A stretch of DNA of 64,000 nt. Origin: Emiliania huxleyi CCMP1516 (Eukaryota; Haptophyta; Isochrysidales; Noelaerhabdaceae). Location of the stretch: NCBI RefSeq assembly GCF_000372725.1, contig NW_005200417.1:232141-296140 (forward strand), read 5' to 3'. Both the position numbers and the translations under genes were made by a program. The notes below the pieces were generated by a model. It saw only the letters and a list, made by a program, of their open reading frames with translations, made no database searches and was not told the DNA's origin. Shown piece after piece: positions 32,552-42,196 of the stretch (position 1 is its first letter; the number at the start of each line of letters is the position of its first letter).

Positions 32552-32678
32552 GTCGTCCCTACGCGGCTTCGCGCTACCGCGCAGCTGCTCGCGACGTAGA
32601 GTTACTCGAGAGAAGGCCGCTAGGCGTCAGCAAATAAAAAAGATTGTATCCACACAATACCTACACGAAAAAAACCTG
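32552..32678. promoter_or_regulatory. probable bidirectional promoter of eIF2B-alpha and HIBADH
   Basis: Only about 130-200 bp separate the two divergent start codons, so both promoters must lie here or inside the genes. The segment is AT-richer (CAGCAAATAAAAAAGATTG) than the flanking coding DNA. No defined box identified. Confidence 0.4.
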
Positions 32679-34215
32679 ATGTACTGCCGGCCGCGTCCCC
32701 GTTCCCATCCCGCCCTCTCCTTCTCTCCAGCAGCCTACCCCCGTCCGGCAAGCATGGGTCTCCCTGGCGTCGGCTTCATCGGGCTCGGCAACATGGGTCT
32801 GCCGATGGCGCGCAACCTGCTCAAGGCTGGCCGCCGCCTCGTCGTGCACGACCTCAACCCTGCCGTGGCCGCTCCGCTCACCGCCGCCGGCGCGACCTTT
32901 GCATCGTCGCCGGCCGAGGTGGCGTCCGCCGTGACCGGCGAGGGCGGCGCCGTCTTCACGATGCTGCATTCCGGCGCTGCGGTGCGGGAGGTCTACACGG
33001 GCGCCGACGGCCTGCTCTCTGCCTGCAAGCCTCAGACGCTCCTCGTCGACTGCTCGACGGTGGAGCCGGCGACTGCGCGCGAGATGTCGTCAGCGGCGGC
33101 GGCGCACGGGTGCGACTTTCTCGACGCGCCGGTCTCGGGCGGCGCGCCCGGCGCCGCTAGCGCCAGCCTCACCTTCATGGTCGGGTCCGACTCGGACGCC
33201 GCGTTTGCCGCCGCGACGCCCTTCTTCACGCAGATGGGCAAGCCGCCCGTGCGGTGCGGGAGCGTGGGCGCCGGCCTCGCGGTCAAGCTGGCGAACAACC
33301 TCGCCCTCTCCCTCCAGATGCTCGCCACCGCAGAGGCCTTCTCGCTCGGCAAGGCGCAAGGCGTCGACCCGCACGTGCTGGCCCAGGCGAGATGCGCCGA
33401 GATGCGCCGAGATGGAGACGCGCCGAGATTCGCCGAGACGCGCCGAGATCAGCTGCGCGGGAGTCAAGTGCGATGCCTCACCTCGCCCCGTCGCGTCCCT
33501 CCCGCCCCGCCGCACCGCGCCTCGCACTGGGCTCGTGCTCGCCTCCCTCGCCTCTTGCGCCGCACGGCCGCGCCGCAGCCCTCGCACCGCCGCCGCCGCA
33601 CGCGACAGGTGATGAACGTCTCGACCGCCCGCTGCTGGTCCTCCGACACGTACAACCCGGTGCCGGGCAGCGCGGGCGCGCCGGCGGCGAGGCTGGCGTC
33701 TGCTCACAGCTGCCGCGCTGAAAACAGGTGCCGGGCATCCTTGAGGGCGTGCCGGCGGCGAGGGAGTACGAGGGCGGCTTCGCAACGTCGCTCATGCTCA
33801 AGGACCTCCGCCTCGCCCTCGACGCCGCCGCCGCCGTTGGCGCGCCCACGCCCTCCGCCGAGCACGCCCGCCGCCTCTACCGACTGTCGGCGGAGCGCGG
33901 TTTCGCGTCGCGCGACTTTGGCTCGATCTACGCCTTCCTCGAGGCGGCGCGCGGCGAGCCCGACTCCATCTCGGTGGCGCTGGCCGAGGCGTGGGCCGAG
34001 GAGGCGGCCACCGCCGCAGGCGAGTCCTTCGACTCTGGCGCCGCATCTTGCCGACGAGCCCGCGCGCCAGCGCTCTCGCATCTCACCCGGAGCTGCCGCG
34101 AACAGGCGCGTTTGGCGAGGAGGTGGTAACGGCCGTGGCCGAGACGACGGCTCCCGCCACCGCGACGACGGTCAAGATAGGCCAGGACGGCAAGGTTGTC
34201 GCACCCTCGGCGTGA
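32679..34215 (+). CDS. HIBADH: 3-hydroxyisobutyrate dehydrogenase, four exons
   Basis: Exons 32679 (or 32754)-33386, 33609-33659, 33728-34037 and 34106-34215. It oxidises 3-hydroxyisobutyrate with NAD+ in valine breakdown. Motifs: GFIGLGNMGLPMARNL (dinucleotide binding), DAPVSGGAPGA (substrate), VKLANN (catalytic Lys), RCWSSDTYNPVPGILEGVP and YEGGFATSLMLKDLRLA. Starting at 32679 adds MYCRPRPRSHPALSFSPAAY, Arg-rich and acid-free, a good mitochondrial presequence; starting at 32754 gives 367 residues. Introns: 1 GC-AG (222 bp, filled with 10-nt units GAGATGCGCC), 2 GT-AG (68 bp) whose first 35 nt nearly repeat the start of exon 3, 3 GC-AG. The C-terminal extension (EEVVTAVAETTAPATATTVK) exceeds the usual family length. 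Confidence 0.92.
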
Positions 34216-34559
34216 CGCGAGGCGTCTTTACGTTTTCTGGCGAGATTTCTGTCGCGATCGTCACACCCCGCACACGACGGCGCCCGCTGCGATTGCGCTC
34301 GCACACGTCGCACACTCGGCTTGTGTGTTGCCCTTCTGTGTCACTCACTTGAACCACAACAAACTCGTCTTAAGGTCCGCCAGTCCGGCACCGGGGCACC
34401 GCTCCTACAAAATCCGCGCCTGCGGGGGCCGAGGACCGCGACCCCCTCACACCTCCTCACCCCTGAGCCCTGTCAGTGTCACCTCCTCTCAGAGACCCTC
34501 TGTGCGACGGGCATCATTCACTTGCTGGGCGGGCTCGGCCCGCAGAGGCGGCATTGTGA
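34216..34559. other. spacer with a dispersed-repeat fragment
   Basis: 34369-34430 (TTAAGGTCCG ... CGGCACCGGGGCACCG ... TACAAAATCCGCGCCTGCGG) resembles 55684-55760 in the same orientation. A CCTCTGTGCG motif like that of 1.5-2.9 kb is at 34497. No gene seen. Confidence 0.45.
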
Positions 34560-36561
34560 TCAACCCCCCCCAGTGCCGCCGTCAACGCTGCATTCCTGGG
34601 TCGTGCCACGTGCGGAGATGCATCCGGTTTGGGTACCGTCGAACTGCAGGATTCGAACTCGAGACCCAACGCAGTTTTGCGACGAGCGCAGCAGCAAGCG
34701 CACCATCGCCAGCGTCCCGATGCGCATCATCTGGTCCGAGTCGGGCGTGATCGCCGTCCCGAACTCGTAGCACGCGTAGTACTCGCCCTTCTTGCGCGCG
34801 AAGGTCACCTCCATTCGGAGGAGGGCCTCGAAGTCGCCCTCGGTCATCACGCCCGCCCCGTCTAGTCCCCGCAGCAGCACATCCGCGGCGATGGACAGGT
34901 CGCCCATCGTCAGCGGCGGCAGCTCGTGCCTGCCGGCGAGCGGCACGGCTCAGTGGCATCTCGCCCCATCACGCGCCAACGCCGCGCCGTCCTACTCGCC
35001 TCTCCCTCTCTCTCTCAGCGGGAGACGCGCGCCAGTGGCTGTCCGAATCGGCCGCGTCCGCCGCATCGTTCACCGCCATCCCCGGCCGGCACCCAGTCTG
35101 CCGCGCGAAGCACAAGTAGGCGTTCATGATGAAGGCCACGTTCACCTCGAACGGCTCTAGCAGCTGCGTGTCTTGCATCTGGTACTCTCCCACCTGGAAG
35201 AGGTGCTGCCTCGTGCACGGCTTCGTCGTCGCCTCGCGCAGCTCGGCCATCGTCCGCCGGCTCGCCTCGGCGCTCGCCCTCTCGCTCGCCGCCCGCTGCG
35301 CCGCCTCGCTCTGCCCGTGCGACGCGCTCTCCCGCGCCGCCTCGCGGCCCGCCGCCCGGCCGGCGGCTCCTGCCGCGTCCTTCATCCCGCCGCCGCCGCC
35401 GTCGAACAGCGACATCACCTGGTTGGTCACCAGCCGCCAGTACTGCCTCGCGTCGCTCGGCATCGCCGGCCAGATCTCGCGCCACACGTGGTTCTTCATG
35501 TGCTGCAGCGCGACGTAGACCGTGCTCTCGCCGCGACCCGTGCGCACCGTCGGCTCCTCCTCCCGCGCGTCGCCCCGCTCGGTCGCGTGCCACCGGCTCG
35601 CCCTCAATGCTCTGACTCGCGTCGTCGCCAGCCACTTGCCGAAGCGGATCGTCCACCGCATCGTCGGGTGCAGACCGAGGGCCGTCCGCTGCATCGGCAC
35701 GCTCTTCCCTGCCGCGGCCTGCGTTGCAAGGAACTCGCGCAGCTGCAGGCGCACGCGCCGAAGCTGCACCGACAGCGCCGGCCCGTGGGGCGCTAGCATC
35801 GGCTGCTCGTCGCCACGCGTAGCCTCGTCCTGCCGCTCGTCGTCCTCCGCCTCGAGGACGTCCGCCAGCGCGCTGCGCCGCACACCCCGGCACGCGGGAG
35901 GCGGCGCCGGCCGCACCTCGGCCGCCTCGGCGGCACCCGCGGCACGGGCGCCCTCGCCGTCCGCGCGGTCCATCGCCGCATCCCCGTCCACGTCTGCGGC
36001 GGCGCCTCCTGCGCCCGTGCCGGCCTGCTCTGGGACGGCTCGCCACCGCTCGTCGTCCAGCATGTGCCACCACCGCCGATCCGGGTAGCCGTCGTACTCG
36101 ACCTGGTGCGCGATCCGTCCGTCCCCGTCCTCCTCCCGGCCCATGACGGTCGCGGGGTACCACCGCTCGGTGTCGCAGAAGATCTCGAGGCGCGATCCGG
36201 TGGGCAGGACAGTGTGGCCGTTGAGCGCCGCCCTGCCATCCTCGCGCTGTCGCTTCCGCCGCTTCGCCTTCGTCTCCTTGCAGCGCAGCAGGGTGTAGTT
36301 CGGGCCCGCCTCCGCCACGCTGTCCAGCAGCTGGGCGGCGCTCACCATCTCGACCGCGTCGTCCTCCGGCGGAAGCTCCGCGTTGCCCGCGGCCGCCTCC
36401 CGAGCGCGCTCGTCGCGCATCCGCTCGTGGTGGGCCTGCCGACGCGCCACGCCGGCGCCCGTGTGCCTCGCCGCCGCGTCCGGCGACGGCATCGACGCTG
36501 TCTGCCCGAGCGTGACTCCCAGCTCCACGATTTGCGGTCGACCAAATTTGGCTGCCCCCAT
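34560..36561 (-). CDS. large protein with Tudor/agenet-like domain, unknown function, two exons
   Basis: Exon 1 36561-35093, exon 2 34929-34560; a phase-2 GT-AG intron (163 bp) joins AYLCFARQTG to HELPPLTMGDLSI, about 612 residues. Around residues 120-185 a chromatin-reader-like segment is visible: GSRLEIFCDTERWYPATVMG, HQVEYDGYPDRRWWHML, typical of Tudor/agenet barrels that grip methylated residues or DNA. The rest is helical and charged (VQLRRVRLQLREFLATQAA, VYVALQHMKNHVWREIWPAM, EVNVAFIMNAYLCFARQT). The last 40 codons after RLLLRSSQN look non-conserved and may be beyond another intron. In protist genomes this domain often occurs in element-encoded proteins, so a transposon origin is possible. 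Function not assigned. Confidence 0.5.
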
Positions 36562-38250
36562 CAAAGTTGACTCCCTTCCTTAGATACATACATACCTGGA
36601 AAAAGCCCGGGATGTTGCCGGTTTCCTCGATTTTGCCTCACTCAGATTTTGCCCCAGACCAGCTCTCAGACTCAGGGAAACTCGCGAGTTTCCAGAATGG
36701 AGCACCAAAACCCTCTGTTTTCCCTGGAAATTTCCGGAAACGCAAAGTGCTGGGGCCCCTCTTTTCCTTTTTGTTTGCCGGAAAACCGAAAAGTATACAG
36801 GCCAACATATTGTGCATGATACACCGTCGCACCCTCGCCACAGGCCACACAAATCACAATCATAAACGCGTCAACGAGGACGAGAAAAAAGTGCTCGGGA
36901 AAAGATGTCATCGGAGTTCATGAGTTCGAATCAAAGTGTTATTGCAATATGTTCGCCGTTACGGCGCTTCCGTTTCCTGCCCACTCATGTTCCTGCCTGT
37001 CGGCTTGATCTGGCTGCTCTGCGGCACGTCGTCGTCCACGGCGACAGGTCGACCATCCTCCCACTACGTCGAGGTCGCGTGCAGCGGCGCAGACGAGCAG
37101 CTCTTCTGCTAAGCCGAAACAGCGATGGTCGGCTGACAGTCGACTTGGAGTAGCCTAGCGCGCCGTCGCTACCTCATAGCTCCTGGGAGAGAGAGACAGT
37201 CTACTGCAGCAAGCGGCGGTAATAAAAAGGAGCGCGAAGTGGAGCAACCGAACACGTTTGCACACCGCACCACCGTGCGTACCGTTAGCCCCAGGCGAGA
37301 TCAAGCGGGACCCACAACAGTCGGCGGCCGCGTTTATATGATAAGTGCCGCGTGGGAGAGAGCGAGAGAAGAGGGGGAGAGAGAGAGAGAGAGGCGCGCG
37401 CACACACACACACACAGAGTCACACAGATACACTTACACACACACCGCTGTCCACCCCCGCACCCCCCCCCTGGGACCCCCCCCCCCCTGGGCCCTGCGA
37501 GCGTGTGTCCTCTCGGTGTCGGTCCACGCTCCACCCACTATGGAGGTCCACGCCTGCGTTTACCAGGTAAATGAGAGAAAGAGAATTGCGGCATCGGTGT
37601 CCACTATCAGAATTTCTATTGTCTATTCGACCACCGGGCACAGCGGGCACTCCCCAGCCTCGCGGCCAACCCCCCACATGCTACCCGACCTAAACCCTCC
37701 TCGCTCTCATCTGACCCACCGCCCTCACACCCTAAGGCGCTGAAGGCACTCGAAGCCCCACGTGCACGCACCGTTTCGTAGCTGCCGAGCCGTAGCTCAG
37801 TCGCCCGCCCAGGGTCCCACGCTACTCGTGGCGAACGCGCCTACTCGCAGTGCCTCGCAGCGTGAGCCCACGCGGCCGGCGGCGCGCTCGGCCCCTCGCG
37901 ACGCAGCGGCGCCTGCGGCAAACGCGCCCGGCAGCGAGGGGGGCAGGGCATGCGACGCCGTGTCGGAGACGGTCGTCGGGAGGGTGTTCGCCTTGAGGGT
38001 GCGGGAGGCGTGTCAGCCGAGAGTCAGCCGAGAGTGAGGATGCGGGAGAGTGCTTGCGTGGAGTGTGAAGACGCGGAGGGAGAGAGGGGAAGGGGGGGGG
38101 GGAGAGTCGTGCGGTGTGTTCAGAACCTCGCGTGGCTACGAAAGGGCGACTGGTGCAATGCGAGGAACCGAGGGCGGGCAGCCGCGGCCCGTGCCTTCTT
38201 CTCTTGGGCGCTGGGAGGGGCATTGCGTGACGCAGCGTCTCAGCAGCATC
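36562..38250. other. gene-poor spacer with palindrome and microsatellites
   Basis: Holds a perfect 18-bp palindrome at 36676-36693 (GGAAACTCGCGAGTTTCC), a (GA)n/(CA)n compound microsatellite at about 37376-37446 and C-rich runs to 37495. Open frames here have no recognisable content. Confidence 0.5.
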
Positions 38251-39070
38251 TCAGTGCGTGTCTGCCGCTTGTGCGAGGTTGTGGAGGTGGTTGGCGGTCT
38301 CGGCAAAGGCGGAGGCCGCCTGCGGAGCGGGGCGGTGGGAGCGGGCTGGCGAGCGTGCTGGGCGTGCTGGGCTGCGGCAGAGGCTGGGAGGAGGGGAGGC
38401 GAGGCGGCAGCTGCTGCGGCGGTAGAGAAGGAGCCGGGCAAAGAGGGGCGGTCTTGTCGCACCGCAGCCGCGAGCAGCCCGGGCGAGGTGACCTCAGCGG
38501 CCGCCACCGGCAAGAAGCTCTCCGAGGCCGCGGGTGCGGAGTTGGTCGCAGGACCGAGCACCCCGGCCACGAGGGAGGCGGCAGGCAGCGCGCCGCCGCC
38601 GCTCGCCGATATCAGGCTCGCGGCCTCGCCCTCAGCGCCGGTGCTCACGGCCGACACGACGGTGGGGGCGGAGTAGACGGACAGCTCCGCGCGCAGGCTG
38701 TTGAGCTCGTTCTCCACCAGGCTCTTGGCGCGATCCTGCCGGGCCTGCTTGTTTCCTCGGTCCGCCGCGGCGACGCCGTATGAGTCGAGCAGCTTGTCGA
38801 GCTGGAAGTTTGTGAGGCCCGTCTTGCGCGGGCCCATGATGGAGCCTTTCCCTGACCCGAGAAGACGTTCCAGGTCCGCCTCCCGCTCCCGCTTCCCCAA
38901 CACCGTATGCCTCTCCGCCTCTTTCTTTGTCTCGGTCGCCGCTTCCTCCTGCACAAGCGCCGCCAGCGCGTTGTGCGTCCGCTGAAGTTGCGGCACCGCG
39001 TCTCGGCTGCAGCCGTCCTCCCAGCGCAGAGACGACGACGGTTCGCGCAGGATGGACGCTGAGATGATGG
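38251..39070 (-). CDS. coiled/helical protein of unknown function, 5' end unclear
   Basis: Coding from about 39070 down to 38466, then a GC-AG intron (38320-38465), then a short last exon 38319-38251 reading AASAFAETANHLHNLAQAADTH and a stop. The last exon makes sense only if spliced, which supports the intron. The body includes ALVQEEAATETKKEAERHTVLG, GPRKTGLTNFQLDKLLDSYGVAAADRG and RAKSLVENELNSLRAELSVY, helical and charged, followed by an Ala/Ser-rich stretch. No in-frame ATG is present near the apparent N-terminus (an acceptor-like ATCTCAG precedes it), so a first exon is missing or was displaced by the repeat at 39206-39250. Family not recognised. Confidence 0.5.
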
Positions 39071-39205
39071 TTGTCGGTGTTGGACGCAACAAAAGAATTT
39101 CGCCTTCTTGCCTTGGGTTGGCTGTTTTCTTGTTTATTTTATTTCAACAAGGAAAAACGGGCGAAATCAGCGCCGCCCTGATCGTCCTGCCCAAATCCTG
39201 CTCAG

Positions 39206-39250
39206 AAAGAAAAGAAAGAAAAGGGACAAGCCAAGGGAGGGATGGGAGCC
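39206..39250 (+). repeat. fragment of dispersed GAAA / AAGGGAGGGATGGGAG repeat
   Basis: AGAAAGAAAAGAAAGAAAAG followed by GGGACAAGCCAAGGGAGGGA. The same string, with few changes, occurs near 13693, 13893, 51800, 55094, 55952 and 56005. Confidence 0.75.
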
Positions 39251-39302
39251 AAAACCTGCTCACCCTGTCCTAGGGCGGACAGCGTTTCTTCATCCACCGC
39301 GC

Positions 39303-40258
39303 ATGCGAGCACGGCCGCCGTGCCTCCCGTTGAGCACTCGCCTGCCGCGACTGACGCGCGCGCCATCACAGCTGCTTCGCCGAGCCGCCTCCTCGCAAGA
39401 CAAGGGCGACGACCCGCTCAAGCCTGACGGCGACGCGCGGCTCGACCGGCTTTGGCCCGGTCGGGCCGTGACAGAGGCGGAGGAGATCCTCGCGTCCGCG
39501 CCGCTCCCGCACGGCTTCGAGGCAGCGGCGCCGTCCAAAAAGGCGCGCGTCTTTGCGCGCTCGCTGCGGCAGCGGCAAGCGGCGCAGTCCGCGAACCGCG
39601 CGTTTCTGCCGCTCGAGATGTCGGCCATCATCGACCTGTTCGACGACTATGCCGGCCCCGCGAGGCAGCTTGACCGCGACGGCCTCCGCGCGCTGCTCGC
39701 GAGCGTGGGCGAGAGGCCGGACGATGCCACGCTCGAGGAGCTCTTCCACCAGGTGGCGACCTCGACAGACAGCACTGCCGGCATCCCGGCGCTCGCCCGC
39801 TCCGACCATCCGCGTGCCGCAGGCGGACGTCGACAGCAGCGGCGCCATCGACCTGGACGAGTTTCTGCACGCCTCGGACGCGCTGCTCGCCTCGAACCCG
39901 GTGCAGCAGCCTGCTTCGTTGGGCTCTCTGCCCACTCGGCCGCATGACACGTCCGGGACACGTCCGGGACACGCGGTGAGGCGCGCTGCATCCTGGTCGT
40001 GGGCGGGCCCGGGAGCGGCAAGGGCGTCCTCTGCCGCCGCCTCGTCGACGAGTGCGACGTCTCGCACGTCAGCTGCGGCGAGATGCAGCCGAGATGCGGC
40101 CGAGATGCAGCCAAGATCGACCCTCGCGGGCGCAGGAGGCCCCGAGATTGCGAACCTTGACTGACCCTTCTCTGGCCCATCCCCGGCCCTGCCCGCCCTC
40201 CCCTGCAGGCGACCTGCTCCGCTCCGAGGTGGAGGCAGACACGCCACTCGGACGCGAG
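39303..40258 (+). CDS. EF-hand / adenylate-kinase-like protein, 5' half only
   Basis: Exons 39303-39752, 39823-39900, 39981-40077 and 40209-40258 encode 225 residues: an Arg-rich leader, a helical region (FARSLRQRQAAQSANRAFLPLEM), an EF-hand (loop DVDSSGAIDLDE near 152-163), then the kinase P-loop GGPGSGKG (near 183-190) and CGDLLRSEVEADTPLGRE. The gene stops being homologous at GAGGTG (40253-40261); LID, NMP-binding remainder and C-terminus are absent here and instead occur at 61143-61964 on the same strand. Comparison with the intronless copy at 50591-51706 fixes the junctions: introns 1 and 2 are GT-AG (70 and 80 bp), intron 3 GC-AG (131 bp, sense units GAGATGCAGCC). Nucleoside monophosphate kinases transfer phosphate between ATP and AMP or UMP/CMP; the EF-hand suggests calcium control. 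Confidence 0.85.
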
Positions 40259-40345
40259 GTGTACTCGCTGCGGGCGAGGTAGAAGAGGCCGCCCTCCTCC
40301 TTCTCCCACTTGAGCTCTGGCACGGGGAGCAGGTGTGGTGAGCGA
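40259..40345 (-). pseudogene. coding-looking fragment abutting the kinase break
   Basis: Immediately beyond the break, the minus strand reads VPELKWEKEEGGLFYLARSEYT, which has the look of a conserved exon and ends within a few bases of the junction. The parent gene was not identified. It suggests that foreign sequence was joined here. 40346-40861 holds nothing I can support. Confidence 0.3.
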
Positions 40346-40861
40346 GCCTTGTGTGAGGGGTCGACAGAAGACGAGAAGAGTGCGCGCCGGGCGCCGGCGG
40401 CGACGCGTGTTGCAGTTTTAAAGGAACCGAGTTTTTGTGCGCGGCCCTCGTGCGGGCTGCGCGGCGTATAATGAACGTGTGCTGGCGTCCGTCGTCATGA
40501 CAACGGATCACTTGACGCTACCTCTGCCAGTGTGTGGAACTCGCCTTCTCACCAAAGGCGTCCACTCCGGGCGGGAGCAAGGACACAAACTGCGCGTTGA
40601 AGAGGTCGCCGACAGCCACGGCGCCGCCCGTCTGCGCGCACACGCGCGACGCGGCATGGCGTGCCGGAGGCCTCGAGGTCACGCATCAGGGATTCATACG
40701 GCGCCCCTGCCACAGAGCGGACTGTGCAGCGTTGCGCCAAGCGCCCGCACCGCCGTCCCGATGCGCTCCTCGCGCCACGCGGCGACGTGCTCTAGGTGCT
40801 TCACCAAAACATGTAATCGCCGGCACTAACACAGGTAGAACAAGAAGTCGACACTAGCGCA

Positions 40862-41230
40862 TCAGTACAGGGTGGCGTAAAACTCAGGGCTACTCAGGTT
40901 GCCCAGATATTGCGGCTTTGCGAGCCACTGCGACCAACCCTCCTCCGGGCGGTAGAGCCGGAATGACACTGGCACACCGCGCAGCACCAGTCGTCCGCCT
41001 GTGAACATCCTCTCTACTGCCCCACAAAAGAAACGGCGGGCCGAATAGCGAGCCGACCGCCGAGGCATCAGAAACGGCTCGCGAGGCATACGCGCGGCTT
41101 CGCAAGCGGCTGGGCTCAACCATGAAGCCACTTCGGCGTACTGTCGAAAAGCGGCAGCTGGCGAGCCGTCGCCCTGCGCCGCGGGGGTATTAGAAATGGC
41201 GCAGCGAGCGAACTTGAATGGGACGCTCAT
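40862..41230 (-). CDS. hypothetical protein
   Basis: 122 residues from ATG 41230 (MSVPFKFARCAISN) to a stop at 40862. Contains FRLYRPEEGWSQWLAKPQYLGNL. An acceptor-like TATAG|GCGGCC lies just upstream, so it may be the last exon of a longer gene. No family recognised. Confidence 0.3.
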   Translation of the reverse strand: MSVPFKFARCAISNTPAAQGDGSPAAAFRQYAEVASWLSPAACEAARMPREPFLMPRRSARYSARRFFCGAVERMFTGGRLVLRGVPVSFRLYRPEEGWSQWLAKPQYLGNLSSPEFYATLY

Positions 41231-41320
41231 GGCGAAACGGCCGCCTATATCAAAATCAAACAAGCATTACGCGGCCTTCACGCCACTTGCGAGGGCACGC
41301 GTCCCTTTTCACCTGGCCCG

Positions 41321-41891
41321 TCAAGCTGTCGGGTTCAGCTCCCGCACCTGCCTCTCAACGTCTTTGCGTAGTAGGCCCGCAAGTGCCTCCGGAGTCATCG
41401 CATCGGCCTCCTCCTCGCCGCCTAAATTCATGGGGTCAAAAGGCATTTGTCGCTGTTCCTCGCAAGCGTCACCACCGCTATGCTGTACCTGCCAGCGCAA
41501 CCACACGGCGGGCAGGCTTGAGCTCTGGCGCCGGCGCCACGCTCAACCTATCCCACCGCTCATCACCGCCGCCCTCCTCGCCGCCGCCCTCCTCGCCGCC
41601 GCCCTCCTCGCCGCCGCCCTCCTCGCCGCCGCCCTCCTCGCCGCCGCCCTCCTCGCCGCCGCCCTCCTCGCCGCCGCCCTCCTCGCCGCCGCCCTCCTCG
41701 CCGCCGCCCTCCTCGCCGCCCTCCTCGCCGCCACCCTCCTCGCCGCCGCCCCCCTCGCCGCCGCCCTCCTCGCCGCCGCCCTCCTCGCCGCCCTCCTCGC
41801 CGCTCTCCTCACCACCCGCCTCGCTCTCCTCGCCGTCGCGCTTCCGCTTGCGAGCGCCTAATGTAAGCACAAACTCTGAAGAGTGAAGCAT
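41321..41891 (-). CDS. acidic Glu/Gly-repeat protein, two exons
   Basis: Exons 41891-41489 and 41421-41321 (GT-AG intron of 67 bp, phase 1), 167 residues. Starts MLHSSEFVLTLGARKRKRDGEE (nuclear-signal-like KRKR), then about 15 units EEGGG, then ERWDRLSVAPAPELKPARRVVALA and, after the intron, EEEADAMTPEALAGLLRKDVERQVREL. Function unknown. The repeat tract (41575-41815) is a 15-nt GCCGCCCTCCTCGCC minisatellite, so the protein length is likely polymorphic. Confidence 0.4.
41575..41815. repeat. 15-nt minisatellite (GCCGCCCTCCTCGCC)n
   Basis: About 16 units, the first ten almost perfect, later ones with single-unit deletions of 3 or 6 nt that keep the frame. In-frame length changes fit coding use on the minus strand. 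Confidence 0.9.
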
Positions 41892-42196
41892 TCACTGCCC
41901 CGAGCGGTCTCTGGCGCCAGGCCTCGTGGTGCGACGAACGCATCGCTCGCCCGGCGCAGCTTCGTCTCCTGCTCGTTCACATAGCCGGACAGCGCCGTCG
42001 CATGCGCCTACCGGGAATTCAGCCGCGGCGTGGGTATGCAGTAGCCCACACCTCTTACGCAGCGGCACGCCATCGCCGTCTCGTACGCGCGCGCCGCGTT
42101 GGCCAGCGCAGTGCCAGACGTGCTGGCAGCCTCGATCGCCGCCTGAACCAAGGCGCTCGCGCCTAACGATCAGAGACTAGAAGAATCTGACGGATC

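Noticed and set aside
34640-34675. GTTCGAATCC B-box-like string on the minus strand
   Set aside because: No pairing T stem and no A box at the proper distance, so not called a tRNA or SINE.
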